A DNA stretch of 64,000 nucleotides from JALORV01 sp963791235 (GTDB lineage: Bacteria > Pseudomonadota > Gammaproteobacteria > Burkholderiales > Burkholderiaceae_F), in assembly GCA_963791235.1 (NCBI GenBank), contig CAWBRW010000013.1, positions 248,001 through 312,000 on the forward strand, in the 5' to 3' direction. This document shows, piece after piece, positions 46,897 to 56,313 of the stretch. The notes under the pieces were generated by a model. It did no database searches and was not told the DNA's origin. It saw only the letters and a program-made list of their open reading frames with translations. The translations under genes were made by a program, and so were the position numbers. Numbering within the stretch: the stretch's first letter is position 1; the number at the start of each line of letters is the position of its first letter.

Positions 46897-48231
46897 ATGA
46901 ATCTGCGCTCGCCGCCACTGTTCTGGCGGACGCTGCTGCTGGTGCTGTTGCTGATCATCGCCAGTCTTGCGGCCTGGCTGCAGAGCTTCCGCGTCTTCGA
47001 GCGCACACCGCGTGCCGAAACGATCGCGCAGCAGATCGTCTCGGTGGCGCAGCTGACACGCGCCGCGCTGGTGTACGCCGACCCCTACGTGCGCCGTGAC
47101 CTGCTCGCAGAACTGGCACGCAACGAAGGCATCCGCATCTTTCCGCTCGAGCCTGATGACGCCGTCACGCCGCTGCCCGATCGGCCGATCCTGACATTGG
47201 CGGCGCAGTCGATCATCGACAAGCTGGGTCCGGGCACCCAGGTCGTCGCCGCGGTCAACGGCGTTCGGGGCATGTGGATCAGCCTCCGCATCGACGAGGA
47301 CCGGTACTGGCTTTTCATCGAACGCGACCCGGTCGCACGCAACATCGGCACGCAGTGGATCGGCTGGGCCGCCGTCGCGCTGCTGCTGTCGGTCGTCGGT
47401 GCGGTCCTGATCACGCGCGTCATCAACCTCCCGCTGGCGCGGCTGTCCGAGGCCGCCCGCGAACTCGGGACTGGCCGCACCCCGGCGCCGCTGCCGGCGA
47501 ACGGGCCAGCCGAGATCCGGACCGTGAACGAAAGCTTCAATCGCATGGTCACCGATCTCGGCAAGCTCGAGGAAGACCGCGCAGTTTTGCTGGCGGGCAT
47601 ATCGCACGACCTGCGCACGCCGCTGACGCGGCTCCGCCTCGAGCTGGAAATGGCCGACCTGCCCGCCGATGCGCGTGACGCGATGATCTCTGACCTCGAG
47701 CAGATGGACGCGATCGTGCGGCAGTTCCTGGATTACGCGCGGCGCTCGCCGCAGCAACCGGCCGAGCGCATCGACCTCTCGAGCCTGGTCGAAGGCGCTG
47801 TTGCCCGCGCGCGCCTCGAGCACGAACCGCACACCGCCGTCAATCTGCTGGTCGCACGCGATGTCAGCATCACCGGGCACCGGACCGAACTCGACCGCGC
47901 GCTCGACAACGTACTCGTCAATGCGCTGCGCTACGGCCGCGACCCCGCGACCGGCCGGCTCGACGTCACCGTCTCGGTGGCAACGGACGGGCAGGACGCG
48001 GTGATCAGCGTCGCCGATCACGGACCGGGCGTCCCGGCGGAACAGATCGAGCGCCTGCTGCGACCTTTCGAGCGCGGCGACAGTGCACGCAGTGGCAGCG
48101 GCGGCGCAGGGCTCGGACTGCCGATCGTCCAGCGGATAGCACGGCTGCACGGCGGCACGCTGCGGTTGCTGGCCAACTCGCCGCACGGCTTGCGCGCCGA
48201 GATCACCTTGCCGCTCGAACGCGGTACATGA
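46897..48231 (+). CDS. envZ: Two-component sensor histidine kinase EnvZ
   Basis: A 444-residue inner-membrane kinase. First helix LLLVLLLIIASLAAWL (about 13-28), a periplasmic domain to about residue 160, second helix WIGWAAVALLLSVVGAVLI, a HAMP domain (INLPLARLSEAARELGTGR), HisKA with His237 in GISHDLRTPLTRLRLELEM, then N-box DNVLVNALRYG, G1 DHGPGVP and GGAGLGLPIVQRI. Pairs with ompR. TGA overlaps the DUF4241 start (ATGA at 48228). Confidence 0.93.
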   Translation: MNLRSPPLFWRTLLLVLLLIIASLAAWLQSFRVFERTPRAETIAQQIVSVAQLTRAALVYADPYVRRDLLAELARNEGIRIFPLEPDDAVTPLPDRPILTLAAQSIIDKLGPGTQVVAAVNGVRGMWISLRIDEDRYWLFIERDPVARNIGTQWIGWAAVALLLSVVGAVLITRVINLPLARLSEAARELGTGRTPAPLPANGPAEIRTVNESFNRMVTDLGKLEEDRAVLLAGISHDLRTPLTRLRLELEMADLPADARDAMISDLEQMDAIVRQFLDYARRSPQQPAERIDLSSLVEGAVARARLEHEPHTAVNLLVARDVSITGHRTELDRALDNVLVNALRYGRDPATGRLDVTVSVATDGQDAVISVADHGPGVPAEQIERLLRPFERGDSARSGSGGAGLGLPIVQRIARLHGGTLRLLANSPHGLRAEITLPLERGT

Positions 48232-49007
48232 GCGCGGTCGCGTTCATGAAGCGACGCGCGATGCTCAGGGCGCTCGGCTGCGGTGTCGCTGTCTCCGGCA
48301 TGCCGGTCGCCCTCGCCCAGGGTTCGGCCGGAGTCGACGGACCGTCGCCTCATCGCCTGCCGCTCACGACGGTCGACGACCTGGAGATCGCGCAGCCGGC
48401 TGAGCTCGATGGCGAGACGGTTGACCTGGCCGTGCTTGCACTCGGCATTCTCGATCTGCCCAGTGGCCGGTTCGTGGGCGTCGATGGCTTGCTGCTCGAG
48501 GGCGCGGCGTACGTGCCGTCGGTTCCCCCGGGCCGCTACCCGGTGCAGATCGTGTTGGCGCGCGTGCCTGGCGGCGACGAGCGCGTCGCCTTCATCCTCG
48601 TGAGGCTCACCGAACGACCGGCGCAGCGCTGGAGCAACGCGCTGATCGAGGGCGAGGATCCGGACCCGCTCGCGGAAGACGAAGTCTCGGTGTTCGAGGT
48701 CGAATCCGGAGTGGCAGGCCTGTTCGATGCAACGGCGCTCGCCGGCTGGCGTGCCGAGATCCCGCACAACCAGGGAGTGTTTCGCGAGCTCGAGCAGGTC
48801 CTGCGTGAGAATCGGCGGCCCGTGTGGACCTGGGCACGGGTGCGCGCCGCCGGAGGCTCGGGCTTTCTCGTGACCGCGGGACTCGGCGCAGGCGAGTACG
48901 CCGCCTACTGGGGCCGGGACCGCGACGACAAGATCGTGTCGCTGGTCCTGGACTTCGATCTGCTCGACTGGGCGGGACTGCCCCTTGAGCCGGCCGTCAC
49001 GGCCTGA
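48228..49007 (+). CDS. DUF4241 domain protein with export signal
   Basis: A 259-residue protein. KRRAMLRALGCGVAVSGMPVALAQ is a signal peptide with an RR pair. The DUF4241 body shows PPGRYPVQIVLARVPGGDERV, SVFEVESGVAGLFDA and the end block YAAYWGRDRDDKIVSLVLDF. Function unknown; DUF4241 proteins are found among polymorphic-toxin immunity proteins and elsewhere, usually without a signal. ATG 48228 overlaps the envZ stop, so it is expressed with the two-component system. Its last 11 bp overlap ispF tail to tail. Confidence 0.8.
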   Translation: MSAVAFMKRRAMLRALGCGVAVSGMPVALAQGSAGVDGPSPHRLPLTTVDDLEIAQPAELDGETVDLAVLALGILDLPSGRFVGVDGLLLEGAAYVPSVPPGRYPVQIVLARVPGGDERVAFILVRLTERPAQRWSNALIEGEDPDPLAEDEVSVFEVESGVAGLFDATALAGWRAEIPHNQGVFRELEQVLRENRRPVWTWARVRAAGGSGFLVTAGLGAGEYAAYWGRDRDDKIVSLVLDFDLLDWAGLPLEPAVTA

Positions 49008-49479
49008 CCAGCAGCACTATCGCCTGGGCGGCAATTCCTTCCCCGCGACCGAGCGCCCCCAGTTTCTCCATCGTCTTGCCCTTGACGCTGATCGCGAGGA
49101 GTTCGACGCCGGTGCAGTCGGCGATCGCCTCGCGCATCGCCTCGACGTGCGGCGCGATCTTCGGCCGTTCGGCAATGACGGTCGCGTCGATGTTCCCGAC
49201 GCGCCAGCCCGCGTCGCGTACGCGTCGGGCCGCCTCGCGCAGCAGCGCGCGGCTGTCGGCACCGCGATGCTGCTCGTCGGTGTCAGGAAACATCGCGCCG
49301 ATGTCGCCCAGCGCTGCAGCGCCCAACAGCGCATCGGTGATGGCGTGCAGCAGCACGTCGGCGTCGGAGTGACCAAGCAGTCCGCGCTCGAATGGGATCT
49401 CGACTCCGCCGATGATCAGCTTGCGCCCGGGCACCAGCGCATGAACGTCGAACCCCTGGCCGATGCGAAGGTCTGTCAT
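48997..49479 (-). CDS. ispF: 2-C-methyl-D-erythritol 2,4-cyclodiphosphate synthase
   Basis: MEP-pathway step forming the cyclic diphosphate, releasing CMP. 160 residues. Zinc ligands in GFDVHALVPG and LLGHSDADVLLHAITDALLG; IGAMFPDTD and the C-terminal KGKTMEKLGALGRGEGIAA are conserved. ATG 49479 overlaps the ispD stop (ATGA), a standard ispDF arrangement. Confidence 0.96.
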   Translation of the reverse strand: MTDLRIGQGFDVHALVPGRKLIIGGVEIPFERGLLGHSDADVLLHAITDALLGAAALGDIGAMFPDTDEQHRGADSRALLREAARRVRDAGWRVGNIDATVIAERPKIAPHVEAMREAIADCTGVELLAISVKGKTMEKLGALGRGEGIAAQAIVLLVRP

Positions 49480-50180
49480 CCGAGTCGACCCTGTTCGCCG
49501 AGAATGGCACGCGCGAGCACCATGTCCTCCGCCGTGGTGACCTTCAGATTGCCGGCGCCCCCGAGCACGAGGCGCGGTGCATGTCCGGTGCGCTCCATCG
49601 CGCTGGCCTCGTCGGTGATGGCATCGAGCGAGCCTTGACTCAGCGCCGCCCGCAGCGACGCCACGCGGAAGAGTTGCGGCGTCTGCGCGCACCACAGGTC
49701 GGTGCGCTCGAGCGTGATGCCGACACGGCCGTCTTCACCGCGCTTCAGCGTGTCGGCCAGCGGGACCGCCAGCAGGCCACCGCCGTCATCGCTGCCGACT
49801 TCGTCGATCAAGCGTCCGAGTTGCTCTTCGGTCAGGCACGGACGGGCCGCGTCGTGCACCAGCACGCGGTCGTCGTCATTGGTCCGTGCGGCAATGGCGA
49901 TCAAGCCGTTGCGCACGCTCTCCGCCCGCGAGTTACCGCCGACCGGAAGGAATTCCACGCGCTCCTGGTCCACCGCGAGGGCCTGCCACCGCGTATCCGA
50001 TGGAGCAACGACGACGAAGAGGCGATCGATGCGACCGTCGGCCAGCAGTGCATCGATCGAATGCTCGAGCATCGTCCGGGTGCCCAGCGTCATGTACTGC
50101 TTCGGCAAGTCGGCCCCGCCCATGCGGGCACCGACCCCGGCGGCGGGGATCACAGCGATGTATCGGAGGGGGCGGGACAC
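49476..50180 (-). CDS. ispD: 2-C-methyl-D-erythritol 4-phosphate cytidylyltransferase
   Basis: Transfers CMP to MEP. About 234 residues. Nucleotide-binding AVIPAAGVGARMGGADLPKQY, VLVHDAARPCLT, ERTDLWCAQTPQLF and TDEASAMERTG are all family signatures. I use GTG 50180 (VSRPLRYIAVIPAAG), since residues further upstream lack family resemblance and extend into the mfd promoter region. Divergent from mfd. Confidence 0.93.
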   Translation of the reverse strand: MSRPLRYIAVIPAAGVGARMGGADLPKQYMTLGTRTMLEHSIDALLADGRIDRLFVVVAPSDTRWQALAVDQERVEFLPVGGNSRAESVRNGLIAIAARTNDDDRVLVHDAARPCLTEEQLGRLIDEVGSDDGGGLLAVPLADTLKRGEDGRVGITLERTDLWCAQTPQLFRVASLRAALSQGSLDAITDEASAMERTGHAPRLVLGGAGNLKVTTAEDMVLARAILGEQGRLG

Positions 50181-50235
50181 AGGATGGGCCTGGATGAGGG
50201 AGCGATGAAGGCGAGGGCGAGCCAATAGCCCGCTT

Positions 50236-50248
50236 CGTATAATAACGA
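50236..50248 (+). promoter_or_regulatory. Putative promoter -10 region of mfd
   Basis: TATAAT at 50238-50243 inside TTCGTATAATAAC, 52 bp before the mfd GTG and 56 bp before ispD on the other strand. The same 13-mer occurs in the smc/queF spacer. -35 not clear. Confidence 0.5.
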
Positions 50249-50289
50249 CCGAGTTCGGCGGCCCTTGAGCCCTCGCAACGGAGGGTTCG

Positions 50290-53200
50290 GTGGCCGCTGA
50301 TTTTTTTGCCGTGAGCAACGACGTCCCGCTTGCCCCGCCTGCACTGGGGGGCCTTGTGCCGCAATCACTTCCGGTTGCAGGGGCACGCATTGCCTTTTCC
50401 CGACCACCCGGCTCGGCTGATGCCCTCCTGCTCGCTCGGACCGCAGCGTCAGTACGGGACCAGGGGCGCCTGCTGGTTGTCGTCGCCGCCGACGCACTCG
50501 ACGCGCAGCGGCTGGTCGACGAGATACCCTATTTCGATCCGGCGCTGACCGTCCGGCCCCTGCCCGACTGGGAAACGCTGCCGTACGACACGCTGTCGCC
50601 GCACCAGGACCTCGTGTCCGAGCGGCTGGAAACCCTGTTCAGGCTGAGCCAGGGCGCGCGGAAGATCGATGTGCTGGTCGTGCCGGCCACCACGGCGCTT
50701 TACCGGCTCGCGCCGCCCCAGTACATCGCCGGCCACACATTCTTCTTCCGGCAGGGGCAGACCGTCGACGCCGAGGAGTTGCGCTCGCAACTCGTTTTTG
50801 GCGGCTACCAGTACGTGAGTCAGGTCGTCGCCCCGGGCGAGTTCGCAATCCGCGGTGGCCTGATCGACCTCTTTCCGATGGGCTCGGCACTGCCGTACCG
50901 CCTTGACCTGCTCGATGCACAGCTGGAGACGATCCGCGCGTTCGACCCCGATACGCAGCGTGGCCTGTATCCGGTGCCTGAAGTGCGGCTGCTGCCGGGC
51001 CGCGAGTTTCCGATCGACGAGGCCGCGCGCCAGGCCTTCCGCCGACGCTGGCGCGACCGCATCGAAGGCGATCCGAGCCGATCCGGCGTCTACAAGGATG
51101 TCGGCAGCGGCATCGCTTCCGCAGGCATCGAGTACTACCTGCCGCTGTTCTTCGACGAGACGGCGACCTTGTTCGACTACCTGCCCGCAACCGCGCTGAT
51201 CGCGCTGCACGGCCCGATCGAAGCGGCGATGAACCGCTTCTGGAATGAAACGAGCGAACGGCATCGCTTCCTCGCACGCGACCCGTCACGCCCGATCCTG
51301 CCGCCCACCGCGCTGTTCCTGAACGTCGAAGCGTTCTTCGCGCACACGAAGGACTACGGCCGGATCGCGCTGACCGAGCTCGCCACGGACCTCACGAATA
51401 CGCCGTTCGAACCGCTGCCCCCGCTTGCGGTCGAGCGTCGCGCCGAGGACCCGGTCGGGCGTCTGCGCCACTTCGCAGAGGCTTACGACGGCCGCATCCT
51501 GATCATCGCGGATTCGGCCGGTCGCCGGGAGACGATCGGACAGATGCTCGCCGAATACGGTGTTCCGTTCGGCGACAGCACGGACTTCGCCGCCTTCGTG
51601 CAGAGCCCGGCACGGCTGGCGCTCGGGGTTGCGCCGCTGCACGAGGGATTCGCGCTGCGCGAGCCGCGGATCGCGGTCATCACGGAGACGGAGCTCTACG
51701 CGGCTAGCCCGCGGCGGCTGCGCGGCAAGCAGCGGGAGCGCGCCTCGAACGTCGAGGCGATGATCCGCGACCTCGCCGAACTGCGCATCGGTGATCCGGT
51801 GGTACATGTCGAGCACGGCATCGGACGTTACCTCGGCCTGCAATCGATGGACATGGGCAGCGGGCCGACCGAGTTCCTGCAGCTCGAATACGCCAGCGAG
51901 GCGACACTGTATGTGCCAGTGGCGCAACTGCACCTGATCGGCCGCTACAGCGGTGCCGACCCGGCCGCCGCGCCGCTGCACCAGCTCGGCAGTGGCGACT
52001 GGGACAAGGCGCGCCGCAAGGCCGCCAAGCAGGTGCGCGATACCGCCGCGGAGCTTCTGAACCTGTACGCACTGCGGGCCGCGCGCAAGGGCCACGCCTT
52101 CGAGTTCAGGCAGCACGACTACGAGGCGTTCGCCGAAGGCTTTGGCTTCGAGGAGACACCGGATCAGCAGGCAGCGATCGACGCCGTGCTGAAGGACATG
52201 GGCGCCGGCTTCCCGATGGACCGTCTGGTTTGCGGCGATGTCGGCTTCGGCAAGACCGAAGTCGCGCTGCGTGCGGCCTTCGCGGCAGTGGCTGGCGGCA
52301 AGCAGGTCGCGGTGCTGTGCCCCACGACGCTGTTGGCCGAACAGCACTGCCAGACGTTCCGCGACCGCTTTTCACAGTGGCCAATCAACATCGTCGAGCT
52401 GTCGCGCTTCCGCTCGACCAAGGAAGTGTCCGACGCCATCGCCGGCATGAATGCCGGCACGGTCGACATCGTGATCGGCACCCACAAGCTGCTCAGCGAG
52501 GATGTCCGTTTCGAGCGCCTCGGGCTCGTGATCATCGACGAGGAGCACCGCTTCGGCGTGCGGCAGAAGGAACGGCTGAAGGCGCTGCGCGCCGAGGTCG
52601 ATGTGCTGACACTGACCGCGACGCCGATCCCGCGCACGCTGGCGCTCTCGCTCGAAGGGATCCGCGACTTTTCCGTCATCGCCACCGCGCCGCAGCGGCG
52701 CCTGGCAATCAAGACCTTCGTGCGCAAGGAGTCTGCCAGCCTGATGCGCGAAGCCGTGCTGCGCGAATTGAAGCGCGGCGGCCAGGTCTACTTCCTGCAC
52801 AACGAGGTCGAGACGATCGAGAATCGTCGCGCCCGGCTCGCCGAGCTGCTGCCGGAAGCACGCATCGAGATCGCGCACGGCCAGATGCACGAACGCGACC
52901 TGGAACGCGTCATGCGCGATTTCTACCAGCAGCGCTTCAACGTGCTGCTGTGCTCGACGATCATCGAGACCGGCATCGATGTGCCGACCGCGAACACCAT
53001 CATCATCCACCGCGCCGACAAGTTCGGTCTCGCCCAGCTGCACCAGCTGCGCGGTCGGGTCGGCCGCTCGCACCACCAGGCCTATGCGTACCTGATGGTT
53101 CCCGACGAAGGCGGGCTGACCAAGAACGCCGAGAAGCGGCTCGAAGCGATCCAGAACCTCGAGGAACTCGGCAGCGGCTTCTACCTCGCGATGCACGATC

Positions 53201-53781
53201 TCGAAATCCGCGGCGCCGGCGAAGTGCTGGGCGAGAACCAGAGCGGCAACATGCAGGAGGTCGGCTTCGATCTCTATACGCAGATGCTGAATGCCGCGGT
53301 CCGCGCGCTGCGCTCGGGGCGCGAGCCCGACCTGCTGGCACCGCTCGCCGCGGTGACCGAAATCAACCTGCACGTGCCCGCCCTGCTGCCGCCCGACTAC
53401 GTCAATGACGTGCATCAGCGGCTGTCGCTCTACAAGAAGCTGGCCAGCTGCGACGACGAAGACGCACTGATCGGCCTGCAGGAAGAACTGGTCGACCGCT
53501 ACGGCAAGCTGCCGGAGCCGGCCCGCGCCTTGATCGAGACGCACCGCCTGCGGCTGGTCGCGGAGCGGCTCGGCGTGAAGAAGATCGATGCGTCGGGCGA
53601 GGTCATCGTGGTCCAGTTCGTTCCCAATCCGCCGGTCGATACGGCGCGCCTGATTGCGCTGATGCAGCGCTCGAAGACGATGCGGCTTGCCGGGCCCGAG
53701 CGCATGCGCATCGACGAGAAGCTGCCGCAGCTGGAGGCACGCCTGCAGCGGCTGCGCGAAGTGTTCAAGGCGCTGGGCTGA
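50290..53781 (+). CDS. mfd: Transcription-repair coupling factor
   Basis: Removes stalled RNA polymerase and recruits UvrA. 1163 residues. UvrB-like N-terminal domains (LPDWETLPYDTLSPHQDL, FAIRGGLIDLFP), RNA-polymerase-interaction domain (VHVEHGIGRYLGL, LEYASEATLYVPV), RecG-like motor with Walker A GDVGFGKTE (649-657) and DEEH (750-753), QLRGRVGRSHHQAYAYL, and the TRCF C-terminal domain. GTG 50290 has GGAGGG five bases upstream. Intact over 3.5 kb, in contrast to the first 21 kb. Confidence 0.97.
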   Translation: MAADFFAVSNDVPLAPPALGGLVPQSLPVAGARIAFSRPPGSADALLLARTAASVRDQGRLLVVVAADALDAQRLVDEIPYFDPALTVRPLPDWETLPYDTLSPHQDLVSERLETLFRLSQGARKIDVLVVPATTALYRLAPPQYIAGHTFFFRQGQTVDAEELRSQLVFGGYQYVSQVVAPGEFAIRGGLIDLFPMGSALPYRLDLLDAQLETIRAFDPDTQRGLYPVPEVRLLPGREFPIDEAARQAFRRRWRDRIEGDPSRSGVYKDVGSGIASAGIEYYLPLFFDETATLFDYLPATALIALHGPIEAAMNRFWNETSERHRFLARDPSRPILPPTALFLNVEAFFAHTKDYGRIALTELATDLTNTPFEPLPPLAVERRAEDPVGRLRHFAEAYDGRILIIADSAGRRETIGQMLAEYGVPFGDSTDFAAFVQSPARLALGVAPLHEGFALREPRIAVITETELYAASPRRLRGKQRERASNVEAMIRDLAELRIGDPVVHVEHGIGRYLGLQSMDMGSGPTEFLQLEYASEATLYVPVAQLHLIGRYSGADPAAAPLHQLGSGDWDKARRKAAKQVRDTAAELLNLYALRAARKGHAFEFRQHDYEAFAEGFGFEETPDQQAAIDAVLKDMGAGFPMDRLVCGDVGFGKTEVALRAAFAAVAGGKQVAVLCPTTLLAEQHCQTFRDRFSQWPINIVELSRFRSTKEVSDAIAGMNAGTVDIVIGTHKLLSEDVRFERLGLVIIDEEHRFGVRQKERLKALRAEVDVLTLTATPIPRTLALSLEGIRDFSVIATAPQRRLAIKTFVRKESASLMREAVLRELKRGGQVYFLHNEVETIENRRARLAELLPEARIEIAHGQMHERDLERVMRDFYQQRFNVLLCSTIIETGIDVPTANTIIIHRADKFGLAQLHQLRGRVGRSHHQAYAYLMVPDEGGLTKNAEKRLEAIQNLEELGSGFYLAMHDLEIRGAGEVLGENQSGNMQEVGFDLYTQMLNAAVRALRSGREPDLLAPLAAVTEINLHVPALLPPDYVNDVHQRLSLYKKLASCDDEDALIGLQEELVDRYGKLPEPARALIETHRLRLVAERLGVKKIDASGEVIVVQFVPNPPVDTARLIALMQRSKTMRLAGPERMRIDEKLPQLEARLQRLREVFKALG

Positions 53782-53827
53782 GCCGCCTCAAGGCACCGAC
53801 GGTCGGCTCTCTTACACTGCAAACTCG

Positions 53828-54706
53828 ATGAAAGACCTCGTGATCCAGGGGCCGTCGCTGTCGGCCGAGGCGCTCGACACGTTCAAGGTCGTCTGCGCGC
53901 CGGAACGCATCACCGTCGATGGCCCGTCGGCGCGTTGCATCGGCGTCGCCGACGATCTCGAGACCCGCAAGGCCGTACGCGGCCTGGGGGACTACTGGAA
54001 GCTCGACTGCGCCTTCGTCGACCCGGCCTGGAAGCTCGCCGACTACCGCCTGCTGGCGCTCGACATGGACTCGACCCTGATCACGATCGAGAGCCTCGAT
54101 GAAGTCGCGGCCTACGCGGGCAAGGGCGATGAAGTCGCGGCGATCACCGAGGCCGCGATGCGCGGCGAGATCGCCGATTACAAGGAAAGCCTGCAGCGGC
54201 GCGTCGCGATGCTCGCCGGCGTCGACGCGGGACTCCTGCAGCGCGTCTACGAAGAGAAGCTCGCGCTCAGCGATGGCGCCGAACACCTGGTCGCCGACTG
54301 CCGCGCCGCCGGCCTCCGCACGCTGCTGGTCACCGGCGGCTTCGCCTTCTTCACCGATCGAATGAAGCAGCGACTCGGCTTCGATGCAACGCGATCCAAC
54401 GAACTCGAGGTCGTCGATGGTCGCCTGACAGGAAAGGTCACCGGGCCGCGGAGCGGTGAAATCATCGACGCCGAGGGCAAGGCGCAGGCGGTGCGTGACC
54501 AGTGCGCGGAGCTGGCGTGCGCTACGGATCGCGCAATTGTCATCGGCGATGGAGCCAACGACCTGAAGATGATGGCACTCGCCGGAATTTCGGTCGCCTG
54601 GCGCGCGAAGCCGGTCGTTCGCGAGAGGGCGACCTTTGCGCTGAGCCACGCGCCGCTTGATGGCGTGCTTGCCTGGTTCAGCGACACGCCCTCGGCGTCA
54701 CGCTAG
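53828..54706 (+). CDS. serB: Phosphoserine phosphatase
   Basis: Last step of serine synthesis. A 292-residue HAD phosphatase: nucleophile motif LALDMDSTLI (Asp79, acid Asp81), motif II LLVTGGFAFF, and motif III/IV VIGDGANDLKMMALAG. The first 75 residues form a poorly conserved ACT-like part. ATG 53828 follows mfd by 46 bp. TAG at 54706. Confidence 0.95.
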   Translation: MKDLVIQGPSLSAEALDTFKVVCAPERITVDGPSARCIGVADDLETRKAVRGLGDYWKLDCAFVDPAWKLADYRLLALDMDSTLITIESLDEVAAYAGKGDEVAAITEAAMRGEIADYKESLQRRVAMLAGVDAGLLQRVYEEKLALSDGAEHLVADCRAAGLRTLLVTGGFAFFTDRMKQRLGFDATRSNELEVVDGRLTGKVTGPRSGEIIDAEGKAQAVRDQCAELACATDRAIVIGDGANDLKMMALAGISVAWRAKPVVRERATFALSHAPLDGVLAWFSDTPSASR

Positions 54707-54719
54707 CGGGCAGGCACCG

Positions 54720-55634
54720 GTGAACCGCAATCACCTCACGCGCTTTGCCTGGTTGTCCATCGCGGCGGCTCTCGCGACGATTGCGATAAAAGCAGGCGCG
54801 TGGTGGCTGACTGGCTCGGTCGGGCTGCTTTCGGACGCGCTCGAGTCGATCGTCAACCTGGTCGCGGCGGCGATGACGCTGTGGATGCTGGCGCTGTCTG
54901 CGCGGCCGCCCACCGAAGAGCATGCCTATGGTTACTCGAAGGCCGAGTACTTCTCGAGCGGACTCGAGGGCGCACTGATCTTCGCGGCCGCCCTGGCGAT
55001 CGCCTGGACGGCGATCGATCGCCTGCTCCACCCCCAGCCGCTCGAACGCGTTGGCCTCGGCCTCGGACTCTCGCTCGGCGCCACAGCGATCAATTTCGTT
55101 GTGGCGCGCGTCCTGATGAAGGCCGCACACCGCTACCAGTCCATCGCCCTCGAAGCCGACGCGCATCACCTGATGACGGACGTCTGGACCTCAGTCGGCG
55201 TCGTGGTGGCCGTCGGCGCCATTGCGCTGACCCAGTGGAACTGGCTGGACCCGGTAATCGCGCTGGCCGTCGCCGCGAATATCGTCTTCACCGGCTTCTC
55301 GCTGGTGCGCCGCTCGGCGCTTGGGCTGCTCGATCGCTCACTGCCGGGGGAGCAACGGACAGCGATCGAGTCGCTGTTGCAGAAGCACCGCGCCGACGGC
55401 ATCGACTTCCATGCGCTGCGAACCCGGGCCGCAGCCGGCCGTTCGTTCGTGTCGGTGCACCTGCTGGTTCCGGGGGCGTGGACCGTTCAGCGCGCGCACG
55501 AGCTCGCGGAGGAAGTTGAGCGCGAAATTGCGGCGGCGGTGCCGGGCGCGTCGGTGTTCACCCACACGGAGCCGCGCGAGGACCCGTCGTCCTACGAGGA
55601 CATCGCGCTGGACCGCGCCCACACCAGCCCCTGA
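54720..55634 (+). CDS. Cation diffusion facilitator metal exporter (FieF-like)
   Basis: About 304 residues, six membrane helices. The intramembrane metal site is in SDALESIVN (helix 2) and ADAHHLMTDVWTS (helix 5), a DD/HD set as in FieF/YiiP. A cytosolic C-terminal ferredoxin-like domain follows (SFVSVHLLVPG, ASVFTHTEP). Start GTG 54720 (VNRNHLTRFAW), 13 bp after serB; an in-frame longer reading overlaps serB and is rejected. Exports Fe, Zn or Mn; specificity cannot be read here. Confidence 0.9.
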   Translation: MNRNHLTRFAWLSIAAALATIAIKAGAWWLTGSVGLLSDALESIVNLVAAAMTLWMLALSARPPTEEHAYGYSKAEYFSSGLEGALIFAAALAIAWTAIDRLLHPQPLERVGLGLGLSLGATAINFVVARVLMKAAHRYQSIALEADAHHLMTDVWTSVGVVVAVGAIALTQWNWLDPVIALAVAANIVFTGFSLVRRSALGLLDRSLPGEQRTAIESLLQKHRADGIDFHALRTRAAAGRSFVSVHLLVPGAWTVQRAHELAEEVEREIAAAVPGASVFTHTEPREDPSSYEDIALDRAHTSP

Positions 55635-55661
55635 GCGTCGACTCACCGCCTGGCGACACGG

Positions 55662-56291
55662 TCAGCCGGGGCTGCGCGCTTTCTGCTTCTGGTCAATCCA
55701 GATCCGTTCGTTGCCGGTGTCGACGTGGACAAAGCCGCGGCCGACGTAAAACCCGGTGCCGCCGCGGCCCAGTACGCTCGACATGCCCGCGAGCTTGACG
55801 TTCGAGATTCCGGGCACCGAGATGTCCGCCGCCTGGCCCACGACGTGCCGCGAGTTCAACGCGGCACCCTCGGTCTTGTTGTTGGTCCGGCGGGTGCGAT
55901 AGCCCGAGTGAATCTCGATCGGCGCATCAGCGCCCGTGTGCCGCAGCCAGGCCTGGATGCCTGCCAGCATGTCCAGCAGTGAACGGTCCATCGCGAACAC
56001 CCGATCGGCCTGAAGGTCGCGCAGGATCCAGCAGAGGTGCAGGTACTCGTCCTGGTTACGGCCGCCCGTGGCGGTCCAGTAGGTCGCCCGCAGTTCTTCC
56101 TTGCCACGGCGCAGCCACAGCGTGCGCTTGTCCTTCAGCAATTCCAGCAGTCGCGGATCGACGGATCGGGGCGCCGGCGCACCCAGCGCGCGACTGATCG
56201 GCAGGGCGCCACAGAGACCGCAGGCCGCGGCGAGCAGTACCCGGCGGCGCTGCGGATCGAGTTGCTGACAGTCACCTGCGCCTTCGTCCAT
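55662..56291 (-). CDS. DUF882 / M15A-type peptidase (YcbK-like), probable Tat substrate
   Basis: A 209-residue protein. PQRRRVLLAAACGLCG is a twin-arginine-like signal. The catalytic part has IHSGYRTRRTNN, ALNSRHVVGQAADI and GRGFVHVDTG, the zinc His/Asp/His set of DD-peptidase-like M15A/DUF882 proteins such as the Tat-exported YcbK. Likely acts on murein. ATG 56291 is 22 bp after the thiolase stop. Converges on fieF. Confidence 0.88.
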   Translation of the reverse strand: MDEGAGDCQQLDPQRRRVLLAAACGLCGALPISRALGAPAPRSVDPRLLELLKDKRTLWLRRGKEELRATYWTATGGRNQDEYLHLCWILRDLQADRVFAMDRSLLDMLAGIQAWLRHTGADAPIEIHSGYRTRRTNNKTEGAALNSRHVVGQAADISVPGISNVKLAGMSSVLGRGGTGFYVGRGFVHVDTGNERIWIDQKQKARSPG

Positions 56292-56313
56292 CAACCTGCT
56301 GCTGCTCCCTGCG

